Below, piece by piece: positions 25,484 through 33,665 of a stretch of 64,000 bases of DNA. The stretch is taken from contig NZ_CP051302.1 of assembly GCF_024181405.1 (NCBI RefSeq), forward strand, positions 2,170,001 to 2,234,000. The letters run 5' to 3'. How positions within the stretch are numbered: position 1 is the stretch's first letter; each line of letters starts with the position of its first letter. The stretch comes from Treponema denticola. Its GTDB lineage: Bacteria; Spirochaetota; Spirochaetia; Treponematales; Treponemataceae. The position numbers and the translations under genes were made by a program. The notes under the pieces were generated by a model. It had not been told where the DNA came from. It searched no databases and saw nothing but the letters and a program-made list of their open reading frames with translations.

Positions 25484-25603
25484 ATGACATCAGGCGGTTC
25501 ATTTTCTGCCTATTTTGATGATGACGAGCTCTTCTTAGGGCATTGTATAACAGTATCCGACGGCTTAAAGAAGGGAGTTGTGTCGGCTGATATGGAAGGG
25601 TAA
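25484..25603 (+). pseudogene. DUF2262 gene fragment
   Basis: This is a 39-codon frame: MTSGGSFSAYFDDDELFLGHCITVSDGLKKGVVSADMEG. The Y-DDDELFLGH-ITV pattern with a terminal A-MEG matches the end of DUF2262 proteins (expected LFwGHsI.v ... a.i.G). The first two thirds of the gene are missing. It is a remnant beside the SUKH gene. Confidence 0.5.
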
Positions 25604-25677
25604 GAAAAATGTCAAAGAAAAGAATTACCTTACAAGTATTTTATAAAAGATTGATTTATTAAACTGAAGGCCGTGAT

Positions 25678-26061
25678 GTGATAATGCTTACCGAATGGAT
25701 AGAAAGAATAAAGCGAAAACACAATTGTAAAGCACATTTTGGGAGTGATAGTTTTCAAATGAAAGACTGTATCGTAGCTCCGGTCCACCTGATTCCGGAG
25801 GAGATTTATGATAATCAAGAGTTTGATTTCTATATTAAAACAAAATATGATGTTTACCTGCTCCGTATTATAAATAATGAATCTAAGTGCGGGATTATTT
25901 ATCCGGCAAAACTTAATGGTATTATATATATCATAAGCAACTTACCTATTAGCAAAAACAATATAACCGAATCTATTCAAAAAACTCTAAATCGATTAGA
26001 GGAATATGGTTTTCCAAATTTAAAGAACTCAAAATGCAACATCGCATTTCAAATAGAGTAA
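25678..26061 (+). CDS. Hypothetical protein (127 residues)
   Basis: This small soluble protein begins MLTEWIERIKRKHNCKAHFGSDSF after a GTG or an ATG at 25684 and is otherwise strand-rich (FDFYIKTKYDVYLLRI, GIIYPAKLNGIIYII). GAAGG favours the GTG at 25678. I do not recognise it. It stands alone between the DUF2262 remnant and the Fic gene, in the immunity-rich island. Confidence 0.45.
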   Translation: MIMLTEWIERIKRKHNCKAHFGSDSFQMKDCIVAPVHLIPEEIYDNQEFDFYIKTKYDVYLLRIINNESKCGIIYPAKLNGIIYIISNLPISKNNITESIQKTLNRLEEYGFPNLKNSKCNIAFQIE

Positions 26062-26096
26062 TAAATAGATAATGACGATAAGATGCTCTTTCCATA

Positions 26097-26148
26097 TTGA
26101 ATTTTGGGGAGCATAATAGTATAATAATCACGATAAATGCTCCCCAAA
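26097..26148 (+). promoter_or_regulatory. Fic gene promoter with 12-bp inverted repeat
   Basis: The -35 is TTGAAT (26097-26102) and the -10 is TATAAT (26120-26125), with a 17-base spacer. TTTGGGGAGCAT (26103-26114) and ATGCTCCCCAAA (26137-26148) form a perfect 12-bp inverted repeat. The left arm lies in the spacer and the right arm in the early transcript next to the ribosome site AAAGGAG. It is either an operator for self-regulation or an mRNA hairpin that hides the ribosome site if transcription began further upstream. Confidence 0.7.
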
Positions 26149-26160
26149 GGAGAAAAGATA

Positions 26161-27099
26161 ATGCCGACACAATATAATGAAATACAGGAATTCCTCAAGA
26201 CTCGCGCCGATCTTCATGCCAGATTAAATTTACTGCCGTATGACGGTACACCTGAAATTAAAGAACGCGGCGATGGAAAATATTTATATGTTAGAAAGCG
26301 TGTAGCCGGTAAACAAACATCGACATATGTGGGAGTCTATACAGAGGGGTTATATAACCTGCTTCTTCGTAATGCAAAAGAAGCTCGCAAAATAAGAAAA
26401 GAACTTAGATATGTAGAAAAACAACTTGCTATTGCCGGATATTCCGAAGATGAACTATCTTCCAGTGTTATGGCTAATATTGAATTTGCAAGAGCTAATA
26501 TAAAAATAAATATCTATGATCAAGCTGTCTTGGAGGGAATTGCAACATCTTTTCCACAGACAGAAGAAATTATAGACAACGGAAAGGTTTCCGGAATGAC
26601 AGCAACTGATGTGCAAAAGATTTTGAACTTGAAACATGCTTGGGAGTTTATTCTAGATAAAGATGTTATTGCAAGTAAATCAGACTATTATATGCTTAGT
26701 CATATTGCAAAACTTGTAAATGAAGGTTTTTTTGCAGAAGGCGGCCGCATTCGTGGTGTTCCGGTAACCATTGGAGGCTCATCTTATGTTCCGTCTTTAC
26801 CGAATGAAGCAGATGTTAAAGATAGAATTCAAAAGATTACCGAGGAGAATGATGATGTGATTAATATTGCTATTAAACTATGTCTTTATTGTATGAAGAC
26901 ACAGATATTTCTTGATGGTAACAAAAGAGCCTCTATTATTTTTGCAAATCATTATTTGATTTCTCATGGCGGCGGTTTTATTGTAATTCCGGAAAAGGAA
27001 GTTTCTGAGTTTAAGCAGTTATTAGTAAAATATTACGAAGGAGAAGATGTATCCAATATTGCCAGCTTTATGAAAGAACGCTGCTGGAAAACAATTTAA
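26161..27099 (+). CDS. Fic-family protein with Gln in place of catalytic His
   Basis: This 312-residue Fic-domain protein starts at 26161 after AAAGGAG. An N-terminal helical part (to about 130) holds YDQAVLEGIATSFPQ, which resembles the inhibitory-helix region. Then comes a beta-flap GGRIRGVPVTIGGSSYVP and the Fic loop QIFLDGNKRAS (248-258). In active AMP transferases the loop is HxFx(D/E)GN(G/K)R; here His is Gln248. The protein may be inactive as an enzyme or belong to a divergent subfamily. Cytoplasmic. The promoter's inverted repeat suggests tight, possibly self-imposed, control as in toxin-type genes. Confidence 0.75.
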   Translation: MPTQYNEIQEFLKTRADLHARLNLLPYDGTPEIKERGDGKYLYVRKRVAGKQTSTYVGVYTEGLYNLLLRNAKEARKIRKELRYVEKQLAIAGYSEDELSSSVMANIEFARANIKINIYDQAVLEGIATSFPQTEEIIDNGKVSGMTATDVQKILNLKHAWEFILDKDVIASKSDYYMLSHIAKLVNEGFFAEGGRIRGVPVTIGGSSYVPSLPNEADVKDRIQKITEENDDVINIAIKLCLYCMKTQIFLDGNKRASIIFANHYLISHGGGFIVIPEKEVSEFKQLLVKYYEGEDVSNIASFMKERCWKTI

Positions 27100-27123
27100 T
27101 TAATATGACAGGAGATAAAAAAA

Positions 27124-27204
27124 TTGCAAACTATATTTTGGCTATTCCCTATTATTTTTATGCTTCATGAGATGGAAGAAATAATAGGATTTGGAATATG
27201 GTAG
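27124..27204 (+). pseudogene. HXXEE-domain protein, N-terminal fragment
   Basis: A TTG start after AGGAG reads 26 codons to TAG: IFWLFPIIFMLHEMEEIIGFGIW. The H-x2-E-E of FMLHEMEEIIGF is the first motif of HXXEE membrane proteins, which have about 150-200 residues and several membrane segments. Everything after the first segment is lost. Remnant. Confidence 0.5.
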
Positions 27205-27255
27205 AATATTAGTTAATGTTTAGAGAAACTGGAAATGCAAAAGGAGTTGTAAATT

Positions 27256-27801
27256 ATGAGAAGAATAACATTTCAATGCAATAAATATTCACCCGGTGTA
27301 TTGTATATTATGGTGTTATTCGGAGTAACTCTTGGACTTTTGACTTTTTATGCATTTCTTGTGTTTTCCGGTATTGAAAAAGGACCGGAACATGGACCGA
27401 TATATTTCATAGAACATCCCAGACATGCTGTTTATTTGATATTCGGTTTAATTCCTATTGCTATGTCGCTGCCGGCATGGATTGCCGCAAAGTGTTGGAG
27501 CAGCAAGGAGGAAGAAGCACAGCTTGACCTATATGAAGATCATGCCGTTCTATATTGGAAAAATAAAGAATTCCTCATCAAAAAGGGAGTGCTAAATATT
27601 AAGATTCCCAAACCGCAGCCTTATTGGTATAAAACTTACGTATTAAAAATACCAAAACACAGAATAGTTTTAGTCGGCTCCGTAAAAGAAACAAAAGAAA
27701 AGAGAAGAAGGCAGCTTTCTTTGGATATTGCAATAGAGGAACTGTCAGCTTACAAAAAAGTAAAAATTGGAGCAAGGAAAAGAAACCGTACGCATGGATA
27801 A
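27256..27801 (+). CDS. Hypothetical membrane protein (181 residues)
   Basis: This protein has two membrane segments in the first 80 residues (VLYIMVLFGVTLGLLTFYAFLVF and AVYLIFGLIPIAMSLPAWIAA). A cytoplasmic basic part follows (ILDLYEDHAVLYW-like strand, then VGSVKETKEKRRRQL). It resembles small PH-like membrane proteins of unknown role. A good ribosome site (AAGGAG) precedes the ATG. A methyltransferase gene follows 42 bases on. Confidence 0.55.
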   Translation: MRRITFQCNKYSPGVLYIMVLFGVTLGLLTFYAFLVFSGIEKGPEHGPIYFIEHPRHAVYLIFGLIPIAMSLPAWIAAKCWSSKEEEAQLDLYEDHAVLYWKNKEFLIKKGVLNIKIPKPQPYWYKTYVLKIPKHRIVLVGSVKETKEKRRRQLSLDIAIEELSAYKKVKIGARKRNRTHG

Positions 27802-27842
27802 AGTGAATGTTGCACTGGCGATGTTCGGTATGGAGAAAAAAT

Positions 27843-28604
27843 ATGGAAAAGCAAGCACTTTTAAATCAATGGCTGCATGAGCAAGAAATAGCTCATATTA
27901 AAGGTTGGGATTTCTCTCACATTAGAGGAAGGTATAAAGAAGAGGACGATCTTCCATGGGATTTTGGAAAAATCATAAAATCTTATCTGAGTGATACCGA
28001 TTATTTATTGGATATGGAAACAGGCGGCGGAGAATTTCTTTTATCTTTTATGGCCAATGCTAAACACACTGCTGCGATTGAAGGCTATGAACCAAACATC
28101 AAAATATGTGAAGAAAGACTTCTTCCTTTAGGGATAAATTTTAAAGCATGTGACGGCGGAGATGTCCTTCCTTTTGAAGATAATTACTTTGACATTATTA
28201 CTAACAGACACGGTAAATACAATGTAAATGAGATTAAAAGAACTCTTAAAAAAGGAGGAGTATTTCTTACACAGCAAGTAGGCGCTGAAAATGACAGAGA
28301 CCTGGTAGAGCTTTTAATTGGCAATATTGACATTCCGTTTCCGGAAGCTTATTTGAATATTGCAAGACAGGAATTTGCAGATAACGGATTTGATATTATA
28401 GAAGAAGCTGAAGTCTATAGGCCGATAGAGTTTTATGACGTAGGTGCACTTGTCTGGTTTGCGAGAATCATTGATTGGGAATTTCCCGGTTTTGAAGTGG
28501 AGAAATATCAGAAGAACCTTTTTAAAGCGCAGGAAATTCTTGAGAAAGAAGGTGTAATTAAGGGAAGGATTCATAGATATTATTTTGCGGCAGCTGCATT
28601 ATGA
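27843..28604 (+). CDS. SAM-dependent methyltransferase
   Basis: This 253-residue class I methyltransferase starts at 27843 (MEKQALLNQWLHEQEIAHIKGWDFSHIRGR). The SAM motif I is DMETGGGEFLLSF; motif II has IEGYEPNIKICEERL. PFEDNYFDIITNRHGKYNVNEIKRTLKKGGVFLTQQVG gives motifs III-IV. It is close to the methyltransferases that modify small molecules or drugs in the cytoplasm. Its 3' end overlaps the converging histidine kinase gene by 47 bases. Confidence 0.85.
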   Translation: MEKQALLNQWLHEQEIAHIKGWDFSHIRGRYKEEDDLPWDFGKIIKSYLSDTDYLLDMETGGGEFLLSFMANAKHTAAIEGYEPNIKICEERLLPLGINFKACDGGDVLPFEDNYFDIITNRHGKYNVNEIKRTLKKGGVFLTQQVGAENDRDLVELLIGNIDIPFPEAYLNIARQEFADNGFDIIEEAEVYRPIEFYDVGALVWFARIIDWEFPGFEVEKYQKNLFKAQEILEKEGVIKGRIHRYYFAAAAL

Positions 28605-29955
28605 TAACAGTGCCTTTTCTTTCTCCGTTTTCGGCAGAGACTGAACCGCCGAGTACTTGCATAATACTTTTAACGATGGAAAGCCCCAAGCCTGCCCCGC
28701 CTGCGCTGCGGACATGAGCAGCATCTCCTCGGTAAAACCTATCAAAGATATGCGGTAATGCATCTTCTCCGATTCCCGGACCGTTATCCGAAATCGAGAT
28801 AATATAAGAATTCCTATATTCGGCCGAAAGAATGATGTGTGCATTTTCTCCTGCAAATTTTACGCTGTTGGAAATAATTATTGTACAGGCCTGATGCAGC
28901 AGTTCCGCATCGGTATGGATAGTTTCAACCTCTATATGAGTATCGAAGCTTACTCCGGGCGCATATGTTTTTGTCTCGTCTATGAGCCTTTCAAACAGCG
29001 CTGGGATGGAAAGAGGCGCAGCCTTAATCTTGATACTGCCGTTTTCAAAACGGGCAATACGCAGCAGGTTTTCAATAATCGACTGCATAGAATGAGCTTC
29101 GCGGATCAGCACAGAAAGCGAGTGCTCCAGCCTGTCGGGATCGTCTTTTCCCCAACGGCGAAGCATATTCGCATGACCGAGTATGACGGCAATCGGCGTT
29201 TTTAACTCATGAGAAACATCGGCTGTAAACTGCCTTTCTCTTGCAAAATCGGTTTGCAGGCGGGAAAGCAGGTTGTTAAACGTCTTTGCAAGTTCATCAA
29301 AATCATCCCCTTTGTCCGTAACAGGCAGCCTTTCATCGAGATTGGATGCTCCGATTTTTTGTGCTGCTTGGGTCATCGCGCGGACAATCCTCATCGTGCG
29401 GCCGGAAATAAAAAATGCAGCGCCGTATGAAATAAAAAGGAGAGGGATACCAATGAGCGCAAGCATTCGCGGCAAGCCGGAAAGAATAGCTTCTGCCGTA
29501 TCGGTATCCATGTTGAGAGCTGTCTGGATAATATATCCGTCCGCGGTGTCTGCCGGCATTGCATAGTAAAGAATATTTAAGTCGCCGTCGCTGAAATACT
29601 GCTTAGCGGTGTAGCGTTCGGCACGATTAGGCGTTACCGGAAGTGCCGGTAAAAAGGGGTCATTTGTCGCGGTAATTTCTTTGGTATTGCTTTCGTATAC
29701 TGTGAAAGTTATATAGTAAGGCAGCTCGCCGTCAATTTCCTGTATGCGTCCTTTTTGCAGCAATTCGGCAACCAGTCCGGCGGAAGTTTTAAGCTCCGTA
29801 TTTTGCTGATTGCGGATATTCATGCGGAGGAGCAAAATGATACCGGACGATAAAACAACGATGATTGCAGCAAGCAGCAGCGAAAAGCGCATGGCTAGCC
29901 GGTGCACAGTCGATACGCGAAGCCTATGCGGATAAGGGCTATTCGCTTTCATCAT
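28558..29955 (-). CDS. Two-component sensor histidine kinase
   Basis: This 465-residue membrane kinase has a first TM at about 22-44, a periplasmic sensor of about 120 residues, a second TM at about 165-187, and HAMP (RTMRIVRAMTQAAQKIGASNLDERLPV). The H-box DVSHELKTP has His249. The N-box, G1 DNGPGIGEDALPHIFDRFYRGD and G2 AGGAGLGLSIVK form the ATPase domain. It phosphorylates the response regulator coded just before it, whose gene overlaps its start by 17 bases. The signal is unknown; the flanking secreted His-rich proteins hint at metal or envelope stress. Confidence 0.92.
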   Translation of the reverse strand: MMKANSPYPHRLRVSTVHRLAMRFSLLLAAIIVVLSSGIILLLRMNIRNQQNTELKTSAGLVAELLQKGRIQEIDGELPYYITFTVYESNTKEITATNDPFLPALPVTPNRAERYTAKQYFSDGDLNILYYAMPADTADGYIIQTALNMDTDTAEAILSGLPRMLALIGIPLLFISYGAAFFISGRTMRIVRAMTQAAQKIGASNLDERLPVTDKGDDFDELAKTFNNLLSRLQTDFARERQFTADVSHELKTPIAVILGHANMLRRWGKDDPDRLEHSLSVLIREAHSMQSIIENLLRIARFENGSIKIKAAPLSIPALFERLIDETKTYAPGVSFDTHIEVETIHTDAELLHQACTIIISNSVKFAGENAHIILSAEYRNSYIISISDNGPGIGEDALPHIFDRFYRGDAAHVRSAGGAGLGLSIVKSIMQVLGGSVSAENGERKGTVIIMQLPQNNIYESFP

Positions 29956-30625
29956 TGCCGTCCCTCATAACATAACCGACACCGCGTACCGTCGAAATAT
30001 ACTCTTCCCCGGTTTTCTCATCGATTTTTGACCGCAGATGACGAACATACACATCTACCGAATTTTCATCGATATAATAATTTTCACCCCACACCTCACT
30101 GATAATCCGATCGCGGCTTAAAACGGTATTTTTATTTTCTATAAATGTTTTTAGCAAAAGGTATTCTGTTTTGGACAATATCGTGTGTTTTTTATTCACC
30201 ATTACTTTCATCGCGGCAGGGTCAAGTTCTATTGCACGCAGTTTAAGCACAGATGTTCCTTTTACCTCGTTCCGCCGCATAACAGCACGCATACGCGCAA
30301 GCAGCTCTTCGATTTCAAAAGGCTTTGCAAGATAATCGTCTGCACCGGAATCAAGCCCGCTGACCTTATCGAAGGTTTCTCCCCGTGCGGTAAGCATGAT
30401 TACCGGCACGCTCGATGTCTTTCTAATCCGCCTGAGCACTTCAAGTCCGTTCAGCTGAGGCAGCATGATATCAAGCAGGAGAATATCGGGAGTATCGCTT
30501 TCAAAAAGCTCAAGAGCTGTTCTTCCGTCGCCGGCGTGTAAAACGCTGTAGCCTTCATGTTCCAATTCGAACCATAAAAAATCCGCAATTCCTTCATCGT
30601 CTTCCACAATCAATACCTTGCTCAT
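29939..30625 (-). CDS. OmpR/PhoB-family response regulator
   Basis: This 228-residue regulator has a receiver domain (acidic EDDE, phospho-acceptor Asp52 in LLLDIMLPQ, Thr in MLTARGE, Lys in AKPFEI) and a C-terminal winged helix (LSKTEYLLLKTFIENKNTVLSRDRIISEVWGENYYIDENSVDVYVRHLRSKI). The ATG at 30625 overlaps the upstream gene's stop (TGATG), preceded by GAGGAGGAA. It acts with the kinase coded next. Likely targets are its own operon and the divergent secreted protein at 31350. Confidence 0.93.
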   Translation of the reverse strand: MSKVLIVEDDEGIADFLWFELEHEGYSVLHAGDGRTALELFESDTPDILLLDIMLPQLNGLEVLRRIRKTSSVPVIMLTARGETFDKVSGLDSGADDYLAKPFEIEELLARMRAVMRRNEVKGTSVLKLRAIELDPAAMKVMVNKKHTILSKTEYLLLKTFIENKNTVLSRDRIISEVWGENYYIDENSVDVYVRHLRSKIDEKTGEEYISTVRGVGYVMRDGNDESE

Positions 30626-31191
30626 CAATCTTCCTCCTCAAAACGAATATACTCGCTGTAATGATTGTGAGTTATTTTGTCGTGTTTTTCTTTATCCTTA
30701 TGCGGATGAATATTTACAAATTCAAATCTGTATTCTTTGTTGCAGTGTATATCATCGAAATGAGAACTATACAGAGGAATATGATTAAAACTCTTTGCTT
30801 CAGGTAAATCGATATAAAAGGGTTCATCTTTTTCTGAACCTAAAACAACGGAGACAGGAATCAGTATTTTTATTTTGTTTCCTGCCTTATTAAAAGAAAG
30901 AACCGCAGCGCCCGGCAGCGGATTTCCGTTTATGCGTATAAACTTTTTTTGCAGGGTCCGCGGCTCGACAGGAATATTGAATTTTATTTCTATTTCAAGA
31001 TAATTGCCGGACTCGATTTCGCTTTCTATTTTGGTAACATAAAACAGCTCAACGGCAGAGGGCAGACGCTTTCCGCGATAGCGAAGTGTTTTGCCGTCAT
31101 CATCATGTTTTTCTGCAAAAACTGCCGAATAAAGCATAAAATATATGAGCGCAGCCGTAATAAAGACGATACATTTTCTATTCTTTCCCAT
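30625..31191 (-). CDS. Secreted protein with His-rich tail
   Basis: This 188-residue protein starts at 31191 (MGKNRKCIVFITAALIYFMLYSAVFAEKHDDDG). It has a clear signal peptide with cleavage after VFA, then a beta-rich domain (YLEIEIKFNIPVEPRTLQKKFIRINGNPLPGAAVL). The tail is rich in His and charged residues (HPHKDKEKHDK, HNHYSEY), suggesting metal binding in the periplasm. It is first of the operon with the regulator and kinase. It may be the periplasmic partner that senses or buffers metal. The family is not recognised. Confidence 0.7.
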   Translation of the reverse strand: MGKNRKCIVFITAALIYFMLYSAVFAEKHDDDGKTLRYRGKRLPSAVELFYVTKIESEIESGNYLEIEIKFNIPVEPRTLQKKFIRINGNPLPGAAVLSFNKAGNKIKILIPVSVVLGSEKDEPFYIDLPEAKSFNHIPLYSSHFDDIHCNKEYRFEFVNIHPHKDKEKHDKITHNHYSEYIRFEEED

Positions 31192-31197
31192 AAGCAC

Positions 31198-31227
31198 ATT
31201 ATACAATATTTTTGCCGTCTTGTGTCA
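31198..31227 (-). promoter_or_regulatory. Promoter of the two-component operon, near-leaderless
   Basis: On the minus strand, TGACAC (31222-31227) and TATAAT (31198-31203) are 18 bases apart. The chosen ATG at 31191 begins only seven bases after the -10, so the mRNA would start at or next to the ATG. No ribosome site is visible, which fits a leaderless message. Confidence 0.55.
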
Positions 31228-31349
31228 TAATTTTAGATTAAAATTTTTTAATCTTTTTACAAGCCCCCTTTCATGATACAAATAAAAAAAATCGATATAT
31301 TTACTGCGGACGGTGAGAGTAACCGTATCAATTTTTAAGGAGCATACAG

Positions 31350-31871
31350 ATGAATAAAGATATTACAAAAAAAGCAATGGTAATTGCGGTTGTATTATTC
31401 TTGTTGGGAGGCTCGGTTTTTGCAGATTCGCATAAACCGAATTCTAAAGAGGGAAAGCACGGTCACGGTAAAGGGTTTACCTATAATAAAAGATCGGCAG
31501 ACAGCAAGGCTGAGATTGGAACGGCAGGATATCAACTCATGGGAGATTGGGTATTTCGCGGAACCGATAAGGCCGTAAAGGTAGAGTTCGACCGCGATGG
31601 TACAATGGAAATCAAATGGCATCAAGGATTTGATTCGGAAACGGAATGGGAAGGTTTTTGGACGGCAACGGATACCGAAATCACTTTTACCGTAAAAACA
31701 AAAGAAACGGAAACATGGATAAATGGTGCAAAAAAAGAAGTCCGCGAAAATATAAATGCAACATGGAAAATCCAATACTCAATAACCGATGATACGCTCA
31801 CACTGACAGGAAGCGATTTGCCTAAAGAACTTGCAAACCTGCAGCTGTCACGAACCGGCCGATGGCATTAA
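31350..31871 (+). CDS. Secreted hypothetical protein, His-containing
   Basis: This 173-residue protein has a signal peptide (KKAMVIAVVLFLLGGSVFADS). A KEGKHGHGKGFTYNKRS linker leads to a beta-rich, lipocalin-like domain (GDWVFRGTDKAVKVEFDRDGTMEIKW, then WEGFWTATDTEITFTVKTK, then YSITDDTLTLTGSDLP). Such domains are often annotated DUF5640-like. It is divergent from the two-component operon and likely its target. AAGGAG precedes the ATG. Confidence 0.7.
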   Translation: MNKDITKKAMVIAVVLFLLGGSVFADSHKPNSKEGKHGHGKGFTYNKRSADSKAEIGTAGYQLMGDWVFRGTDKAVKVEFDRDGTMEIKWHQGFDSETEWEGFWTATDTEITFTVKTKETETWINGAKKEVRENINATWKIQYSITDDTLTLTGSDLPKELANLQLSRTGRWH

Positions 31872-31878
31872 CAAAAAA

Positions 31879-31902
31879 GCACACGGGTGAATACCCGTGT
31901 GC
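31879..31902. terminator. Hairpin after the secreted protein gene
   Basis: GCACACGGGT-GAAT-ACCCGTGTGC is a perfect 10-bp stem. A six-base A run precedes it on the plus strand, so the T tail is on the minus-strand side. It could end transcription in either direction. Confidence 0.6.
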
Positions 31903-31976
31903 AAAACCTGATTGAATCTTTTAATAAATTGTATTATCTTTAAATATAAAATTTTCTTTTTGTTAGATAGCTTAGT

Positions 31977-32042
31977 TTATTCGTACGGAGAGTTTAATAC
32001 CCGCCGTTTTTCGGCAACGCTCTGCGTCAGGGTTGTTGATTA
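31977..32042. repeat. Palindromic dispersed element, copy 3
   Basis: TTTATTCGTACGGAGAGTTTAATACC matches the outer flank of copy 2, and CGCTCTGCGTCAGGGTTGTTGATTA matches the other end. The middle differs (CGCCGTTTTTCGGCAA), so the internal palindrome has been changed. It is intergenic here. Confidence 0.7.
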
Positions 32043-32148
32043 AAGAGCTTAAAATGAAAAAAAATGTTTACCGGCAAAAAAACTTTATCTTGTTTTTTAT
32101 TTTATTTTTTGATAGAATAAGGACAATAAAATATTTGGAGCTATTTAA

Positions 32149-33048
32149 ATGACAGACAATGTGGAAAAAATACTTAACCGTTTCTTTTTTAAAAATGTAA
32201 ACGGTATTTGGACAGGAAATATAGGCAATAATAAATTTCTTATTAGGCAAGATAAATCAACCAATCAAGAACTTGTTCTTAAAACCTCTTGTGCCGTAAG
32301 CGGATCAAAGGGAGACCTATTCGCTTTTTTAGATGAGCAAAAAAAGATGGAAAAGATAAAAACATTTAATATGGATGAAGATTTGTTATCCTTGACCTAT
32401 ACTTGCAATAACAACGATTCAGAGTTTGAATTTTTCTTAAAAGATCTTTCCGATATTTTAACAAAGTTAGAATCACACGATGTTTGCTTTTCATGTAATA
32501 AAATACGGGAAACAAATGCTTATAAAATCAAGAACGTTCCAACATTTTTATGCTCAGAATGTGTAGATAATTTTAAAACTAAGATGGAAAAAGTAAACAA
32601 TGAACCGAATAATTATTTGACCGGAGCCTTGTGCTGTATTATAGGAGCCTTAGTCGGTTCTTTAGCTTGGATCTTAATAGGCTATTTCGGTTTTTATGCA
32701 TCCATTGCAGGATATTTTATAGCCTACTCTGCATTTTACGGTTATAATTTTGGAAAAGGAAAGGCAACCAAAACAGGTGCTATAATAAATATCATTGCGA
32801 TAGTTTTTGCTCTGCTTTTTGCCGAATACATAGGTTTATTTTTAGCCGTCCAAAAAGAGGTCAGCTTAGATTTTCTATCCTTTGTAAAATTCTCTCCGGT
32901 ATTTTTTTCCGATCCGGTCTTTATAAAATCCATTCTTCCCAGCTTAGGTCTCGGCTTTTTGTTTGCCGGCTTAGGTTCTTATAGAATAATCAAGGATATG
33001 TTTACAAAGGCAAATGAACTTTCAGATATCTCGATAGAAAGAATTTGA
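32149..33048 (+). CDS. Zinc-ribbon membrane protein
   Basis: This is a 299-residue protein. The first 95 residues are soluble. CFSCNKI (about 113) and CSECVDN (about 137) then form a treble-clef-like zinc site. Three or four membrane segments follow (LTGALCCIIGALVGSLAWILIGYFGFYASIAGYF; IINIIAIVFALLFAEYIGLFL; a last one near SLGLGFLFAGLGSY). The build is like small zinc-ribbon membrane proteins of unknown role. It stands alone. Confidence 0.65.
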   Translation: MTDNVEKILNRFFFKNVNGIWTGNIGNNKFLIRQDKSTNQELVLKTSCAVSGSKGDLFAFLDEQKKMEKIKTFNMDEDLLSLTYTCNNNDSEFEFFLKDLSDILTKLESHDVCFSCNKIRETNAYKIKNVPTFLCSECVDNFKTKMEKVNNEPNNYLTGALCCIIGALVGSLAWILIGYFGFYASIAGYFIAYSAFYGYNFGKGKATKTGAIINIIAIVFALLFAEYIGLFLAVQKEVSLDFLSFVKFSPVFFSDPVFIKSILPSLGLGFLFAGLGSYRIIKDMFTKANELSDISIERI

Positions 33049-33088
33049 TAAGTTTACAAGAGTATCACATTGAATAAAACCGCTTCGC

Positions 33089-33665
33089 TTAATAAACCGA
33101 TTTGTACAATCTTGTCAATATGTTTTCAAGCTTTTTGCCGTAATTCGGGTCTGCCGCCCAAGTTCCGGCAAGCCCGTAAATTGTAGGAGCCTTCCCCTTA
33201 GGATTAACATATTTGTATCGCGGATCAACCTGAGGACGGACAAGGGGCTTAGCCGTAGCATAAGCCTTTAAGTGCTGCACATGGGCCAAAACTCCGGTCT
33301 TTTCGCTCGGAAAACTTTCTCCTTTTTTTCCGTCCCCGATTGAACCAAGCCCGCAAAAATTATTCATCTCCTCGCTTACCAAACCTCCGAAACGCAAAAA
33401 ACCTGTTTCCAAACACATTTGCGAAAAAGCAATATCCGAATTTATTCCTTCCGTCTCTGATTCTTCTATATAAAATTGAGCCAGCCGTTTTACCTTCGCC
33501 CTATCAGCCTTGGGGTTTTGGCTCATAAAAAAAAACGGTTAAATCCTCAGCCGAGCATCTGCCTCGGCTTTCTATTAAATGAGGAGGTTTTACAAAAAAG
33601 CTCAAACATGAAAAAAACAAAAAAGATAAACCAAAAATAAAGATATAAAAAATCTGCTTTCTCAT
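33089..33665 (-). pseudogene. Lipoprotein glucosaminidase, interrupted at an A9/T9 tract
   Basis: The upstream frame from ATG 33665 encodes a lipoprotein signal (MRKQIFYIFIFGLSFLFFSC) and a linker (HLIESRGRCSAEDLTVFF). It then stops at once after a run of nine T (plus-strand A9 at 33527-33535). The downstream frame (33089-33526) is a FlgJ/LytG-like glucosaminidase domain: AQFYIEESETEGINSDIAFSQMCLETGF with the catalytic Glu, then NNFCGLG and PTIYGLAGTWAADPNYGKKL. With eight T the two join into a lipoprotein of about 191 residues. If on, it would cut peptidoglycan in the periplasm. Confidence 0.75.

Noticed and set aside
178..32042. CRISPR array
   Set aside because: The repeats are few, far apart, palindromic and inside genes, with no regular spacers or cas genes.
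33089..33526. Phage lysin
   Set aside because: The glucosaminidase belongs to a lipoprotein frame upstream and no phage genes are nearby.
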